In this document: in pieces, positions 1-12,384 of the stretch
Layout of the letters: the number at the start of each line of letters is the position of its first letter
Position numbering within the stretch: position 1 is the first letter of the stretch
Assembly: GCF_963678635.1 (NCBI RefSeq)
Contig: NC_087066.1
Span: 6,973,954 to 7,037,953, forward strand
Source of the DNA: Symsagittifera roscoffensis
Lineage: Eukaryota > Xenacoelomorpha > Acoela > Convolutidae
Direction of reading: 5' to 3'
DNA length: 64,000 nucleotides
Translations under genes and position numbers: made by a program
Notes under the pieces: generated by a model
The model's input: only the letters and a program-made list of their open reading frames with translations
What the model was told of the DNA's origin: nothing
The model's database searches: none

Positions 1-724
1 TTTGGACGTCACGGGCAAACGCAATTGTCTTTAGGTTCTAGTGTCATTATGCTACATTTTTTACTCAAAATCCAGATTTTATCAATGGATTTCAAAGTTT
101 GTCATTGGAATGCTCAAACACACTATTGCATGTTGAAGAACTGAATCATTTTCAGTTTAAACCGGGGCATAGGAAATTATACCACAAGCACATTAGACGA
201 CCGTAAAGAAACGGAATTTACGGAAAACCAGTATTTACTCAGACAAAAAGTTGATCCAAGTCTGTAAACAAGTTTCAGGCAATTTGCACGCAAGTTATTG
301 TCTAAATTCCGTTGTTTTCTGATAGTCTTATTTCCTGTCGTCTAAGTTCCTAAACCCCATTTAAACCAAATTTAAACATAATACCCTTATTATTTTACTC
401 CCCTAACTTCATCCGTAACTTTATCATTTTAGGCACGTGTGAAACCCCTCCAATAAACACAATTATCAGTTTCTACTTTTGAGTTTTTGTCATATTTAAG
501 CAATTAAAAAACAAGTTTAGTTGAAAACTTGTGTCAAAGTTAAAAAAACATGCGGTTAAGACAATTGGTACTGCATTTGCATTGTTAATATTCAAAGACT
601 TGTCAAGTGGATCTGGCAAAAAATCCTTAACCACCTATCTCTAAATTTTGCATCGAAATTTATAGAAAAAAGTAAATCGACCGGGAAAAAGAAAAGTTTA
701 ATTCCAGATAGTTTCAAATTATAA
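1..724. other. AT-rich non-coding stretch
   Basis: I see no gene, repeat family member or RNA gene in this stretch. It is AT-rich with short A and T runs. Confidence 0.5.
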
Positions 725-1243
725 ACAAGACTGCTCGTATCAGGGCGAAGTCCTGAATGTTCCGACTGGCTTTAAGATTTATGGAGCAGTAATAACATAA
801 GCAACATAAAAGATTAAATGAAATAAAATAAACTGAAAATTTTTTCTAAAATTTGAAATTTTTTCTATGAAAATCTTCACAAGCCATATTGTACTTTCCC
901 TGTTTTGTACTTTTCCGAAGTACAAAACAATAGTTTTTGCTACTTGTAACAAATCAGTTATGGCAAACAAACTTCTTTCAACCAATTTGGAACTATTTGT
1001 AAGACGGATTAAATCACCGCTTACGCGATAATTGCCAAAATGCCAATCCTTAAACCCCCATAACTTATGACAAATGATCACAGGTAAAATATCTTTTCAA
1101 TCTTGAGCTCAGGACAACAATAAATTTTGAATGATATAAAAAAATTCTGTCAAACATGGCTAGTTAAAAAGTCGAAATTTGTCTGAAGAAAAAACTACCC
1201 AGGGCACAAATATTCCTTTACTCTCGTTGCGAAAATCGGAACA
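725..1243 (-). mobile_element. Helentron/HINE-type non-autonomous element, copy 1
   Basis: Sense orientation for this family is defined here as starting TGTTCCGACT and ending with a hairpin and CTTGT. This copy reads ACAAGACTGCTCGTATC at its plus-strand left edge, then a TCAGGGC/TCCTGA hairpin and GTTCCGACTG. It ends near a degenerate ATCGGAACA at 1237-1243. It is essentially full length (~519 bp) but mutated. A second short family fragment (GAAAGTCGGAACA) follows at about 1335-1347. Confidence 0.7.
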
Positions 1244-1718
1244 ACAATGTGCAAATTATGACTCAAAACATTTCCAACTAGAAAAAGTTTTTACACCAAA
1301 TTTTGAACGGTAATTGTTAGCTGACATTCGTATCGAAAGTCGGAACAAAAAGCTTCCAATTAACCAAGCCAATATAGTGCAGTGTATAAAGCACGCGACG
1401 CAAGTTCAGAGGGCGTAAGAGTGAACCCCGTCTTAGCACGTTTTTGTTCATCCAGAATAAATATGAAGACTTTTACGATACCTGAAACTAACCAAAAACT
1501 TAGAAAACAATCATGGTTAGTTCTGGTTTTTCCGGCGTATGCAAACTTCAACAAACTTTTGCCATTAACTGTGTCGTTCCGAAAATGTGAAACCGTTCAA
1601 TCAATTTCTTTTATTGCGCTTACCGTAACTTAAATAGGCAGGAATGAACGGGCCGAAAATGGGATTGCAGGCACGATTCTGAAAAAAAAAGATGATAAAC
1701 TTTTGGAGTAATTTTTGC
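1244..1718. other. Non-coding stretch
   Basis: Apart from a ~28 bp Helentron-like end fragment near 1320-1347, nothing is recognised. Open frames on both strands at 1360-1633 overlap each other and show no protein family features. Confidence 0.4.
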
Positions 1719-3920
1719 TGGCTGCCCGGGCCGAGGTCCACGAATCGGGTTGCCGAAATGGACTTTCTGCTACCTTAAATCCCATACTCCCACACGAGGC
1801 TTGAGTCGCGCAAAGTCGCAACATGGGTTGCGCGAAGCATTAGTTGAAACATGAGACGTGCATAATAAAAGTTTCGGCCAGTTTAAATAAAAATTTTAGC
1901 AGTAAAACTTCTTCGGTCGCGTAAATTAACAACATTCTCATTTTGAGTCGCAATGGTCGCAACATTACCATTTTGAGTCGCGATGGTCGCAAGATTACCA
2001 TTTTGAAACTCGATGGTCAAAACATTACCATTTTGAGTCGCGATGGTCGCAAGATTACCATTTTGAAAGTCGATGGTCAAAACATTACCATTTTGAGTCG
2101 CGATGGTTGCAAAATTACCATTTTGAAACTCGATGGTCAAAACATTACCATTTTGAGTCGCGATGGTCGCAAGATTACCATTTTGAAACTCGATGGTCAA
2201 AACATTACCATTTTGAGTCGCGATGGTCGCAAGATTACCATTTTGAAACTCGATGGTCAAAACATTACCATTTTGAGTCGCGATAGTCGCAAGATTACCA
2301 TTTGGAAACTCGATGGTCAAAATATTACCATTTTGAGTCGCGATGGTCGCTACAAAAGTCGCTGACTTCGGCCCGAGTGTCGCTCATAACATTTTTTGGC
2401 GTGTTCGATACAATTATAAATAATAAATTACAGTGATAAATGATTTGCAGTTTGGCTGCCCGGGCCGAGGTCCACGAATCGGGTTGCCGAAATGGACTTT
2501 CTGCTACCTTAAATCCCATACTCCCACACGAGGCTTGAGTCGCGCAAAGTCGCAACATGGGTTGCGCGAAGCATTAGTTGAAACATGAGACGTGCATAAT
2601 AAAAGTTTCGGCCAGTTTAAATAAAAATTTTAGCAGTAAAACTTCTTCGGTCGCGTAAATTAACAACATTCTCATTTTGAGTCGCAATGGTCGCAACATT
2701 ACCATTTTGAGTCGCGATGGTCGCAAGATTACCATTTTGAAACTCGATGGTCAAAACATTACCATTTTGAGTCGCGATGGTCGCAAGATTACCATTTTGA
2801 AAGTCGATGGTCAAAACATTACCATTTTGAGTCGCGATGGTTGCAAAATTACCATTTTGAAACTCGATGGTCAAAACATTACCATTTTGAGTCGCGATGG
2901 TCGCAAGATTACCATTTTGAAACTCGATGGTCAAAACATTACCATTTTGAGTCGCGATGGTCGCAAGATTACCATTTTGAAACTCGATGGTCAAAACATT
3001 ACCATTTTGAGTCGCGATAGTCGCAAGATTACCATTTTGAAACTCGATGGTCAAAATATTACCATTTTGAGTCGCGATGGTCGCTACAAAAGTCGCTGAC
3101 TTCGGCCCGAGTGTCGCTCATAACATTTTTTGGCGTGTTCGATACAATTATAAATTATAAATTACAGTGATAAATGATTTGCAGTTTGGCTGCCCGGGCC
3201 GAGGTCCACGAATCGGGTTGCCGAAATGGACTTTCTGCTACCTTAAATCCCATACTCCCACACGAGGCTTGAGTCGCGCAAAGTCGCAACATGGGTTGCG
3301 CGAAGCATTAGTTGAAACATGAGAAGTGCATAATAAAAGTTTCGGCCAGTTTAAATAAAAATTTTAGCAGTAAAATTTCTTCGGTCGCGTAAATTAACAA
3401 CATTCTCATTTTGAGTCGCAATGGTCGCAACATTACCATTTTGAGTCGCGATGGTCGCAAGATTACCATTTTGAAACTCGATGGTCAAAACATTACCATT
3501 TTGAGTCGCGATGGTCGCAAGATTACCATTTTGAAAGTCGATGGTCAAAACATTACCATTTTGAGTCGCGATGGTTGCAAAATTACCATTTTGAAACTCG
3601 ATGGTCAAAACATTACCATTTTGAGTCGCGATGGTCGCAAGATTACCATTTTGAAACTCGATGGTCAAAACATTACCATTTTGAGTCGCGATGGTCGCAA
3701 GATTACCATTTTGAAACTCGATGGTCAAAACATTACCATTTTGAGTCGCGATAGTCGCAAGATTACCATTTTGAAACTCGATGGTCAAAATATTACCATT
3801 TTGAGTCGCGATGGTCGCTACAAAAGTCGCTGACTTCGGCCCGAGTGTCGCTCATAACATTTTTTGGCGTGTTCGATACAATTATAAATTATAAATTACA
3901 GTGATAAATGATTTGCAGTT
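1719..3920. repeat. Higher-order satellite: three 734 bp units
   Basis: Three nearly identical units start at 1719, 2453 and 3187, each 734 bp (1719+3x734 ends exactly at 3920). Each unit has a leader starting TGGCTGCCCGGGCCGAGG, then a core of alternating 30 bp monomers. One monomer type carries GAGTCGCGATGGTCGCAAG and the other carries GAAACTCGATGGTCAAAAC, each preceded by ATTACCATTTT. They form 60 bp dimers, about six per unit. A tail with CTTCGGCCCGAGTGTCGC closes the unit. Only a handful of differences separate the three units (for example TTTGGAAACT in unit 1 against TTTTGAAACT in units 2 and 3), so the amplification is recent. Because 30 is a multiple of three, both strands stay open for ~140 codons; this looks like a by-product, not a gene. 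Confidence 0.95.
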
Positions 3921-4648
3921 TGTTGCAGGTTTACGCTCTACAAAAGAGTTAGTTGCATTCATCGGATAGGCTACAAGGAAAGGATTGTTATGCTCAAAAA
4001 GTTTTTAATCGAAGAAACTAATGTTAGTTACCATAATGCCCGTTGTTTTTGTAAATTGCGCGAGTTGATTTGCAGTTTCTTCTGTCGGCTTTTACGTGAA
4101 TACTTTTTGCCCACAATAGTTCATAGGCTTCCAAGTTGTTTGACCTTTTCATATGATTAAAACAATAACATTTGTCTCTGCTGATGTATAAACAGTTTGC
4201 CTTCTTTAACCTTTTTTCTTACTCGTATTCTCATCATAAAGTGTCACAAGGCTGAAGGTGATGTCAAAATACTAATGAAAGAGTGACCTTTTTCTGTATT
4301 TTGGTGTCATAGAATCTTAACACTTTACAATTAAATGGTAACAGTTCATTTCTAACCAACTCTTTATAGGTCATCAAATCACGCCTCAAATAGATTAAAA
4401 CGGAAATGGACTTCTGTTTGATATGACGATGTCAAAAGACGCCATTTCTTGTCTAAAAAGAGCTCTCTAATTAGCTTCCGCTGAACTAATCAGATTGAGC
4501 GAAACTCATAATTCCGGCACCACTGAACAGATAGGTAATTTCCAAAAAAAGTTCAAAGAAAGTTATTGATTAGAGTTATCAGCAAAAGTGAGTGAATTAG
4601 CAAATCAGTAAAAGGCTCGTGATCAAAACCATTGAAAATTATTCTGAA
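3921..4648. other. Non-coding stretch
   Basis: No gene or repeat family member is recognised between the satellite and the next Helentron-like copy. Confidence 0.4.
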
Positions 4649-5416
4649 ACAAAACTGCTCGTATGAGAGCGAAGCCCTGAATCGACTGCTTTTTAAGGTC
4701 TATGGAGGGATCAACCGTACGATTTGCTCCCTAAATCAATTTAGGGAGATAAAATACCGGTTTTTCAGAAATTAGCTTTTAGGGCAAAATAACTTGATAC
4801 AATTGATCAAAAAATTTTTATCGATACAAATAATGATAAGTATTTTAGATTTTAACACTATAAAATAGCTGTTCCCTATAAAAATTTTTCTCGAGTCGTA
4901 TACTCTGCGCGCTTGTTTGAAATGAATATGTTATGCGGAATTAAACTTGAGAATCAATACATGCTTGGGGAGGACATTCTTCAGTAGGTCACATTAGGGG
5001 GGGGGGGGAGGAGGTTGATCCCTATGGAGTAGTGTTCATTAAAAAAGGATGGAAAAAAATTCAGAAGTTTTTCTGAGGTTAATTTTTAAAAATCATTCCC
5101 CATCACTCACTTCAATTTGAAACAATTTATGGGACGGATTAGGTTTCCGCTTACGCCTTTTTATAACAAGGTATATCGCGCGCTAACTATTTCAAACTGG
5201 CAAAATTGGCAATTTTTCAACCCCATAACCTTATAAAAATAAACATGAGTGAAATATATATATTTTTCGAATTCCAGCTCAAGACAACAAAACCTCTCGA
5301 ATGATATTTTAAAATTCCGTAAAAAAATGTTAGTTAAAAAGTCGAATTTCATCACAAAAAAATAGCACCGAATAAAACAATTGATCCATCACTTTATTTG
5401 AAAAAAAAGCGGAACA
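4649..5416 (-). mobile_element. Helentron/HINE-type copy 2, split by a MITE
   Basis: Begins ACAAAACTGCTCGTATGAG with a decayed hairpin (GAGAGCGAAGCCCTGA) and ends near CGGAACA at 5410-5416. It is interrupted at 4708-5021 by a small GGATC-type transposon whose 8 bp target duplication (CTATGGAG) is copied from this element. Internal marks such as the CGCTTACGC and TATCGCGCG segments are still visible at 5150-5185. Confidence 0.7.
4708..5021. mobile_element. GGATC-type MITE with 8 bp target duplication
   Basis: Starts GGATCAACCG and ends GGTTGATCC, so the terminal repeats share GGATCAACC. A run of twelve G (4997-5008) lies just inside the right end. The 8 bp CTATGGAG lies directly outside both ends (4700-4707 and 5022-5029), an exact target duplication. 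The host sequence is a Helentron-like copy, which confirms the boundaries because the uninterrupted family reads CTATGGAGCAGTAATAAC. No coding capacity. The 8 bp duplication fits hAT or Merlin transposases; the GG start favours Merlin, but this is inference. Confidence 0.85.
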
Positions 5417-5483
5417 ATAAATGTAGCATGCGGTCAACAATAATATTCACGACCCGAGTCAACAAAACTGTATTTTGAAGGCT

Positions 5484-5660
5484 AGCAAGACTGCTCGTAT
5501 CATGGGGAAGTCCTGAATGTTCCAAAGGCCTTTTAAGGTCTATGGAGCAGTAATAAAATGAAAAAATTAAATGTAACAAAATAAAATTAAAAGTTTTTTT
5601 TAGTTTGAGATATTTTTTTAGAAAATCCCCCCACACGCCATATAAAGTACTAAGTGATAC
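5484..5660 (-). mobile_element. Helentron/HINE-type fragment, copy 3
   Basis: GCAAGACTGCTCGTATC, a decayed hairpin and CCTTTTAAGGTCTATGGAGCAG mark the 3' part of the family. Similarity fades after the CACACGCCATATAAAGTAC segment near 5650, so the 5' part is missing. Confidence 0.65.
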
Positions 5661-8261
5661 CTTTTTTCGGCCTCATAAATTTCGCAAACAGATTCAAGTC
5701 TAAATCTTTTTTAGGTCTCGTCTAATGAACATTCTTGCTAATTTTTAATTTGAACTATGCTTTCAATATTAGCTGTTACAACTGGGAAGAGAGTAACAAT
5801 TAGTCCACTTCAACCAATTGAGTTTTTTTCTAGTTCAATTGCTTGTTTGCAGGGTTTGAAATTACCTACTGCCACGGCGAAGAAAATAAAATTTAAATAT
5901 TTTAATTAAAAAATTAAAAAATGTTCGATCGCAGCAAAGATTTTCAAGTTGAAGTTTTTAACATTTTTAAAATTTCTACAGCTTCTGATGCCAATATTAC
6001 GAAGTTAGGGTCAGCGATGCACATGTTTTTGATGGGAGAGTCAATTTTGTTGATAACAATTTGATATTGATTATAACTTAGGCGTTTACTCCGATTTGAA
6101 TTCGAAGGATGCAGTTCTTCCATGAAATATAAGATTCCAACAATCGCTGATGCTAAAAACAGTCCCAATTGGCAATAGTTCGAGTCTTACTGGGCAGTCT
6201 AAATTTACCATCTGAGAATTATCAGCTCCGTTTCAAAACAATCAACGGAAACAGTCATTTTTAAAACAGTGAACTCCAAAAAGAGCAATATGAATAGCCA
6301 GAACAATTATCATAACTAGCATCACTATGTCGTATGTCGAAACCTTTGGGCGCCCTTTGAACCCTTGACTGAGTGTTTCGACTGCACCATAAATGTTTAA
6401 TTGAGAAACACTTAAAAAATGATCAAAAAAATGTTTTCAAAAATTTGAAATATAAAAAATTTGAAATTTTTTAATTTTATCCCAATCTTAAGTATAAAAT
6501 GAAATATTTTACGTCCGACCACTTTGTTTAAGGGCGATTTGCTTGCCTCAGTTCTGTTTAAAATGATCTAATTTGCCCCATACGCTTTGAGAAACGCTTT
6601 GTTACGACAAAATATATTGCCTTTTACTTCTCCTAGCTTAAATCATAGTCGTCAAATTATAAATTAGAACAAATTATAGTTTAGTTTCCTTAACTTTAGA
6701 ACAAATGGTATCATTTTTAATGATGAGACTTCAAAACTTTTTGTAGGGTAAGACATATCTCCACCAAAATTGGCAATTTGAAGAGTCAAATTTTGCCGGG
6801 TAAGAAACCCCCCTGAGCCCAAACACTCCGTAACTTTCACCAAAATCGAACAACAAATACTATGCTTCCATTTTCGGAAAAATGATAGATTTTTTGTTCT
6901 CTGAGGGGTTTCCTTTTCAAACAGTTTTTGTCTTTTTAACAAAAGCTTTGATTATTTTGTATCTTTCGAAAGATATTTATTCTGTAACCTTCACCTCGCA
7001 ACTGTTTTTCTGTAAAGTCTTGGTGCTTAAGAAAGTTGCGAAATCGGTCGAAATGGAACAATAAGTTTGCTAAAAGTGTCCAATTTTCCTTTAACTAGAG
7101 TAAATAGTAGTTTAATCCCGCTCAAAATTTTTTTTTAAAAATTGAGTTGAAGCCCACAGGTTGATTCAAATAAGGCTTATATTGTATAAAATTATGTTTT
7201 AACTTTTTTCTGCCCAAACTACACCAGAAGAATTGAAAAACAGTCGACACATTCAGAGCAATGTTTTGCAATCATTCACTATTTAAACAAATTTTTCCCG
7301 ATATTTTTGTTCCCACTTTTTAGATCAAGGTTGTTTCATCCGACTTTTAGTCACGCAGAATCTTTAACACGGCATAATTGCAAAAAAAATTATGCAAGTA
7401 AAGATAATGCTTTTAGATTTTATTTGTCATTGACGCAATTTTCTCGAAATTTCCGAAAACCGCAAATAAATGACTGACTTTTCTAAAGTTCCGGATTTCT
7501 TTTTGCAATCAGCGACAAGCTGAACAATTTTTCCCGAGGGTAATTAAGTCAAGGTTGTTTCATCAGTAATTATGTCACATATGACTCTATAACACGATAA
7601 AAATGCGATAACTTTTTGCAATTAGGGATAACGCTGTCTCTGTTTAAATTTTGATGACGCAGTTTTCTGTTTCCAAAGTTTTCGAAAACCTTGATTAGTT
7701 AACTGATATACTTTAAGTTCTAGTTTTTTCCTGCCATCATCCACAAACTGAGCAAGTTTTCTCGATAGTAATCAAGTTATTGTTGTTTTTCTCATCAAAA
7801 ATTAGTCTGAAACGAAATTGCAATTAAAGATACTGCTTCGTCCATTTTAAATTGCAATGACGCAACCTTTTGTTATCAAAGATTTCAAGATTCCTGATTA
7901 TCAAACTGGTTTTTATTTAAGTTCCGCAAACCAAATTCAATTCTGAATATGATAAATGAGATCAATTATATCTCAACGCTAATGAAGTTCAACTTTTTGA
8001 AAAATGATTACAAAAATAACGTATCATTCTCTAAAACTTTAACCTTTTAGGCTGTACGAAAACTCCGTCGAAAATTGCACGTCAAATATTCAAGTTAGTC
8101 TGGAGAAAAAACTCACAAGCACAAATTTACCGTCACTTTTCTGAAAATCGGAACAACAGGTTTTGAATGCATACTTTTCTGCGTTTAGATTAGCATGTGT
8201 AATTTAGTTTGAACTAGTCCAGATTGTCATGTTTTGCTTTCCATCTTGCTATCATGCTAAT
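5661..8261. other. AT-rich stretch with old repeat debris
   Basis: No supportable gene. A degraded Helentron-like segment is visible at about 7930-8160 (AAAATCGGAACAACAGG at its end). The rest is AT-rich with short open frames that show no family features. Confidence 0.4.
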
Positions 8262-8787
8262 TGTTCCGACTTTCGTAACGAAAGTAAGGGAATATTTGTG
8301 ATCGGGTGGGTTTTTTTCGTCAGACAAATTTCGACTTTTTAACGAGCCATTTTTGCCGGAATTTCCTTTACAACATTCAAAAAGTGTTGTTGTCCTGGGC
8401 TTAAATCTGAAAAGATATTTCACCTATGATCATTTTTTGTAACGTTATGGGGATTGAAAGATTACCATTTTGGCTAAATTGGGACAATTAACGCGCGATA
8501 TAATCCGCGCTATCAACGCGTAAGCTGAGATTTCATCCGTCTTAGAAATCGTTCCAAATTAAATGAAGGAAGCTTATTTATATAATTGATTTGTTAATAG
8601 GAGCGAAGTTTATCACTGTGTACTTTATATGGCGTGTGAGGGGTTGACTTTCACAAAAATGTCAAATTTGCAAAAAAAAAACTCATTTCATTTTTTTACA
8701 TTTAATTTTTTCATGTAATTACTGTTCCATAGACCTTAAAAGACAGTCGGAACATTCAGGGCGTCGCCCTGATACAAACAGTCTTGT
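8262..8787 (+). mobile_element. Helentron/HINE-type copy 4, near full length
   Basis: A good reference copy on the plus strand. It starts TGTTCCGACTTTCGTAACG (with the small palindrome ACTTTCGT-A-ACGAAAGT), carries CAGTCGGAACATTCAGGG near the 3' end, then the hairpin CAGGGCGTCGCCCTG, and finishes ACAGTCTTGT. The inverted partner of the first ten bases (AGTCGGAACA) sits inside the 3' end, upstream of the hairpin and not at the tip. That asymmetric arrangement is the mark of Helentron-type elements. It is 526 bp with no coding capacity. Confidence 0.8.
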
Positions 8788-9861
8788 ATTGAAGTTTGGC
8801 ATTGAGGTTTGGAATACTTTGACCACAAATGCAATCAAATTTGATGTGTGAATACTAGCGTGCAAAAATTTTTTCACTCTTGACTCGATAGCTGCAAATT
8901 AAATCGTTCGAAGTTCAATTGAGACAAGCAAGTTGATCTGATGAAACAAAACAGACCAAATGTATATAATCATATAATTTTTATATGAAACGAGAGGAGA
9001 TAAACTAAAAAAGAAATATAAACAAAATAATTTTTTAATTCAACAAATTTGTAAAACAAATTTTTTTTCATCGACGTTCAGAGGCAATCTATTTTTTAAA
9101 CGATAACAATTTGCTTCGAAATTTGAACAACAAACAAAAATAAAAACTTCAGAAAAAGTTTTGAAAGTTAGTTACGATTTTTAAAAACTTGACTAAATTA
9201 TTACTAGACTCCTTCCAATGATTATTTGCGGTACCTTAACTGATTTTGCGTAGAAACAAAAAAGAAGAAAAAAAAGCAAAGACAAACAAAAAAGTCAAAA
9301 AACAATTTTTATACCTTCTTTCAATGGTCAAATCAAAAACACTTGATGATATTTTTAAATGGTACAAATACATGCTTAATAAACAATCCTTGTACTACTA
9401 ACTTTCCAAGCCAAATTCAAGTTTCTGCTCCCAAAAATGTTTTCATTTATCAAAGTTGTGCAGTTCTCAAAATTTTGAAGCTCTCAAATGATTTTGTTCT
9501 TTTGTTATTGTTATTATTCAAAACGTTTGTTAAAGCTATAATTTATCAATAGACTGGTTATTTTTTGCACCAAAATAAAAAAAAAACTAAAACATAAGCA
9601 AAGACAAAGTTTCCACTCCTTTTCAGTTGTCGAATCAATAATTCATGATGATTTTTTGTGTCTGTTTAGAACAGAAAAAGCTTCATAGTATGTCAATGCA
9701 TACATTACCGTCGTTTCAAGCCAATTTCTCTTTTAACTCTCCAAAACTATTTTCATTTTTTGCATTTTACTTTCAAAAAAAATGTGCAAATTTCTATTTG
9801 CTTTTTTAATATTTTTTATTGTTACTGTTGTGACCATTGAAAAAAAGTTGTTTGTTTTCAG
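8788..9861. other. AT-rich non-coding stretch
   Basis: Long A and T runs and short open frames; nothing recognised. Confidence 0.4.
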
Positions 9862-10255
9862 CAGGGGGTAGATTTAGGGGGGCGGCGGGAACCACTCCCC
9901 CTCATGGGTTTGACCCCCTGCCGACCCAAAGGGTCCCCCCTTTGTCCTATTTTGAGATATCCATATCCATTAGTGACGGACCCTAAAAACGTTCTAAAAG
10001 CGCCTTTGGCGCCAATATATACTAAATTTGAGGAGGGAGTGTGCGCTAAAATGCAATATTTTGGTCAAATTTTCCGGAAAATGCCTAAAAACGCCTTTCT
10101 TGGCCTATTTTTCAAAAAATTCGAGCGGCGCTGAAAATTTGACCAAAGCAGGGTCTTTTTAGGGCTTTGGGAAAGGTCGAAAAATCAATTTTGTCGACCT
10201 AAAAAAAAGGTTTTTGAAAATCCTACCCCTCAAGAAAATCTTAATTCTGCCCCTG
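9862..10255. mobile_element. hAT-like MITE
   Basis: Starts CAGGGGGTAGATTTAGG and ends AATTCTGCCCCTG, so the terminal repeats share CAGGGG. Flanking octamers GTTTTCAG and GTCTTTGG match at 5 of 8 positions, a decayed target duplication. Inside it carries GACGGACCCTAAAAA and GCGCCAATATATA, shared with the element at 11959-12384 and, in reverse, with degraded copies near 39130-39190. About 394 bp, non-coding. Confidence 0.65.
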
Positions 10256-11958
10256 GTCTTTGGCTGTTTCTTACTTTTGTTTTCGTATTTTTTGTTCGTA
10301 TTCAAAATTTATCCGAGTGTCGCAAAAAACTGGTTGAACTTTTTTCTATTTGATCAACTTCGATCGTTATATGGATATTAGTTCTGCAGGCTAATTAAAT
10401 TTGATTTTACGAACTGAACAACTAATTGAAAAAAAATTAATTTTTTAAATTAGCTTGCACTTCATCTTCAACTTACTTGTCATAGAAAGTTTTCTTAGAA
10501 AATTGGGGAAAAAAATTTCATATTTTTATTACGCATTTTTTGTTATCATTTTTTGATTGTGATCATTTTTCCCTCATTCGTATTTTTTCTCTGCGTTTGC
10601 TTAGTTCCCCTATCACACGGCGCACAAAAAAAAACGACACTAATTTGAAGAGAGATAGAAAGAAAACCCCCATTTTTGTCCATGTTTTTGGCCATCTTCT
10701 GAGGTAGTTTGTAATTTAAGTTTGAGTTTAAAAATCAACATTGAATGTGCTCTCATCACGTAACAATGGAATTGATATGATCATCAAAGCAGTAAGGCAA
10801 AACTCAAGTTTTTGAGTGAGCGGGATCTGAATTTATCAAGTTTTGAATTTTACGATCTGAACATGAAATCAGAACCTCAATGGTGGTTTTCCTCTCCAGC
10901 ACAAAATGATGGCATGCCAGATCCGACTGGTCGTCTAACCAACTGGACATATAGATCAATGCAGAGCAGCAATCCAGCATTGATTAGATAATTTAATCAG
11001 GTTCCTTGTGCGGCGGAAAAGGTAACCTAGTCTTAACAAAGGTATATGTCCTGGATTTTTGACAATTCCATTCTCATCGCTTCATTGAATTAAAGGTTTT
11101 TAAAGTGTTAGACCACACCACGTCAGTTAAATTGAAGAGAAGAAGATCGAGCTCTTTTATCGAGCTCTTTCAGGGCATTGACTGAAAATCCGTTAAAAAG
11201 ACACTTTTTTTCTTTCGTCAGTCACAACTAATTAAAGATTTTTCATCACTCGCAATTAGTTAAGTTTCTAGTTAAGAACAATTAGAACAACAAGGACAAC
11301 TAGTTAAATTTCGATTGCCCGATATGTATTTTCTTCATAAGCTTTGTGAAAGGTTATTAAATCGGAGTCCTGTTGGAAAAGTTTGCACCTGCCTGTACAA
11401 ATACCCGCCCAACGGAGGCTGTTTTACTAGATAGAAATGTTATATAATTTATCTAGCCAAATTTTCTCGTATTTTCTAGCATTGGTGAAAATCAATTTGG
11501 AGTATTGCCCGCGGCACATAAAAAATCAATTTAGTTCAGGGCGCAATTTATTACCCTCCATTCTGACAATCATCATTATTAAATTGTTGTGGATAGTCAA
11601 GGTCACGCAATGTGTTTCAATAATAAATCGGTGAATTTTATTTAGCCAGATGCTGCACTAACTCATCATTGAAAAAATGCCTGTTTTAAGTCCCAATTTA
11701 TTCGCAGATTGATTACAAATTGGCTTATTTTTTATTAATTTAAGTCCCAGCATGAAAATAAGTGTACAAGTGCTCAGTACTTGGCTCAAAAGTGCCAAGC
11801 ACAAATGTACTTGGCACAGAAGAACCCAAAAGACGCCAAGTACAAAAGACTCAGAGTGTACTTGCCCCAAAAGACGCCAAATGAGTGCTCGTATAGTAAT
11901 AATACTTAATTGCTCTCGGCAAGTTCATTGTGGGTAGTTAATAAATTTACCAACCCCG
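10256..11958. other. Non-coding stretch with a small inverted repeat
   Basis: No gene recognised. At 11805-11843 a short stem is visible (TGTACTTGGC ... GCCAAGTACA) inside a patch rich in variants of GTACTTGGC (about 11757-11880). Confidence 0.4.
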
Positions 11959-12384
11959 CTGGGGTGGATTGGGGGGGGGGGGGGGTGCAGACGCTTCTTG
12001 TTCTCAGGGATTCGACCCCCTGTCGACCCAAAGCCCCTTTGTACTATTTGAAATATCCATTTTTTGGTGACGGACCCTAAAAATTTTATAAAGACGCCTT
12101 CGGCGCCAATATATAATAATTTTGAGGGGGAGCGCGCACCGAAAACCGAAAAAACGCGACTTTATGCTCATTTTCCAAAAACTGCCTGACTACGCTTTTT
12201 GGCAACTTTTTTCAAAATTTTGCCTGCGGCGCAGAAAATTTGGCCAAAACAGGGACTTTTTAGTAGTCTTTTTAGAGCTTGAAAAATCTATTTGTTTGGT
12301 CGAACTCAAAAAAACGTCGACAAAACTTTCGAAAAAGTTTTGAAAATCTGCCCTACCCTCGAGAAAGTCCTAGAACCACCCCAG
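11959..12384. mobile_element. hAT-like MITE
   Basis: Starts CTGGGGTGGATTGGGG with a long G run and ends TAGAACCACCCCAG, giving terminal repeats of about 11 bp. Flanking octamers CAACCCCG and AAACCACG match at 6 of 8. The interior shares GACGGACCCTAAAAA and the CGGCGCCAATATATA segment with the element at 9862-10255, so they are relatives. No coding capacity. Confidence 0.7.

Noticed and set aside
1940-2340. CRISPR-like array of 30 bp repeats
   Set aside because: The repeats are contiguous with no unique spacers, in an animal-type genome without cas genes. It is a satellite.
1883-3833. Six open frames of 140-145 codons on both strands with repeating peptides
   Set aside because: They arise because the 30 bp satellite monomer is a multiple of three and lacks stops. 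Both strands are equally open, and the pattern follows the 734 bp unit.
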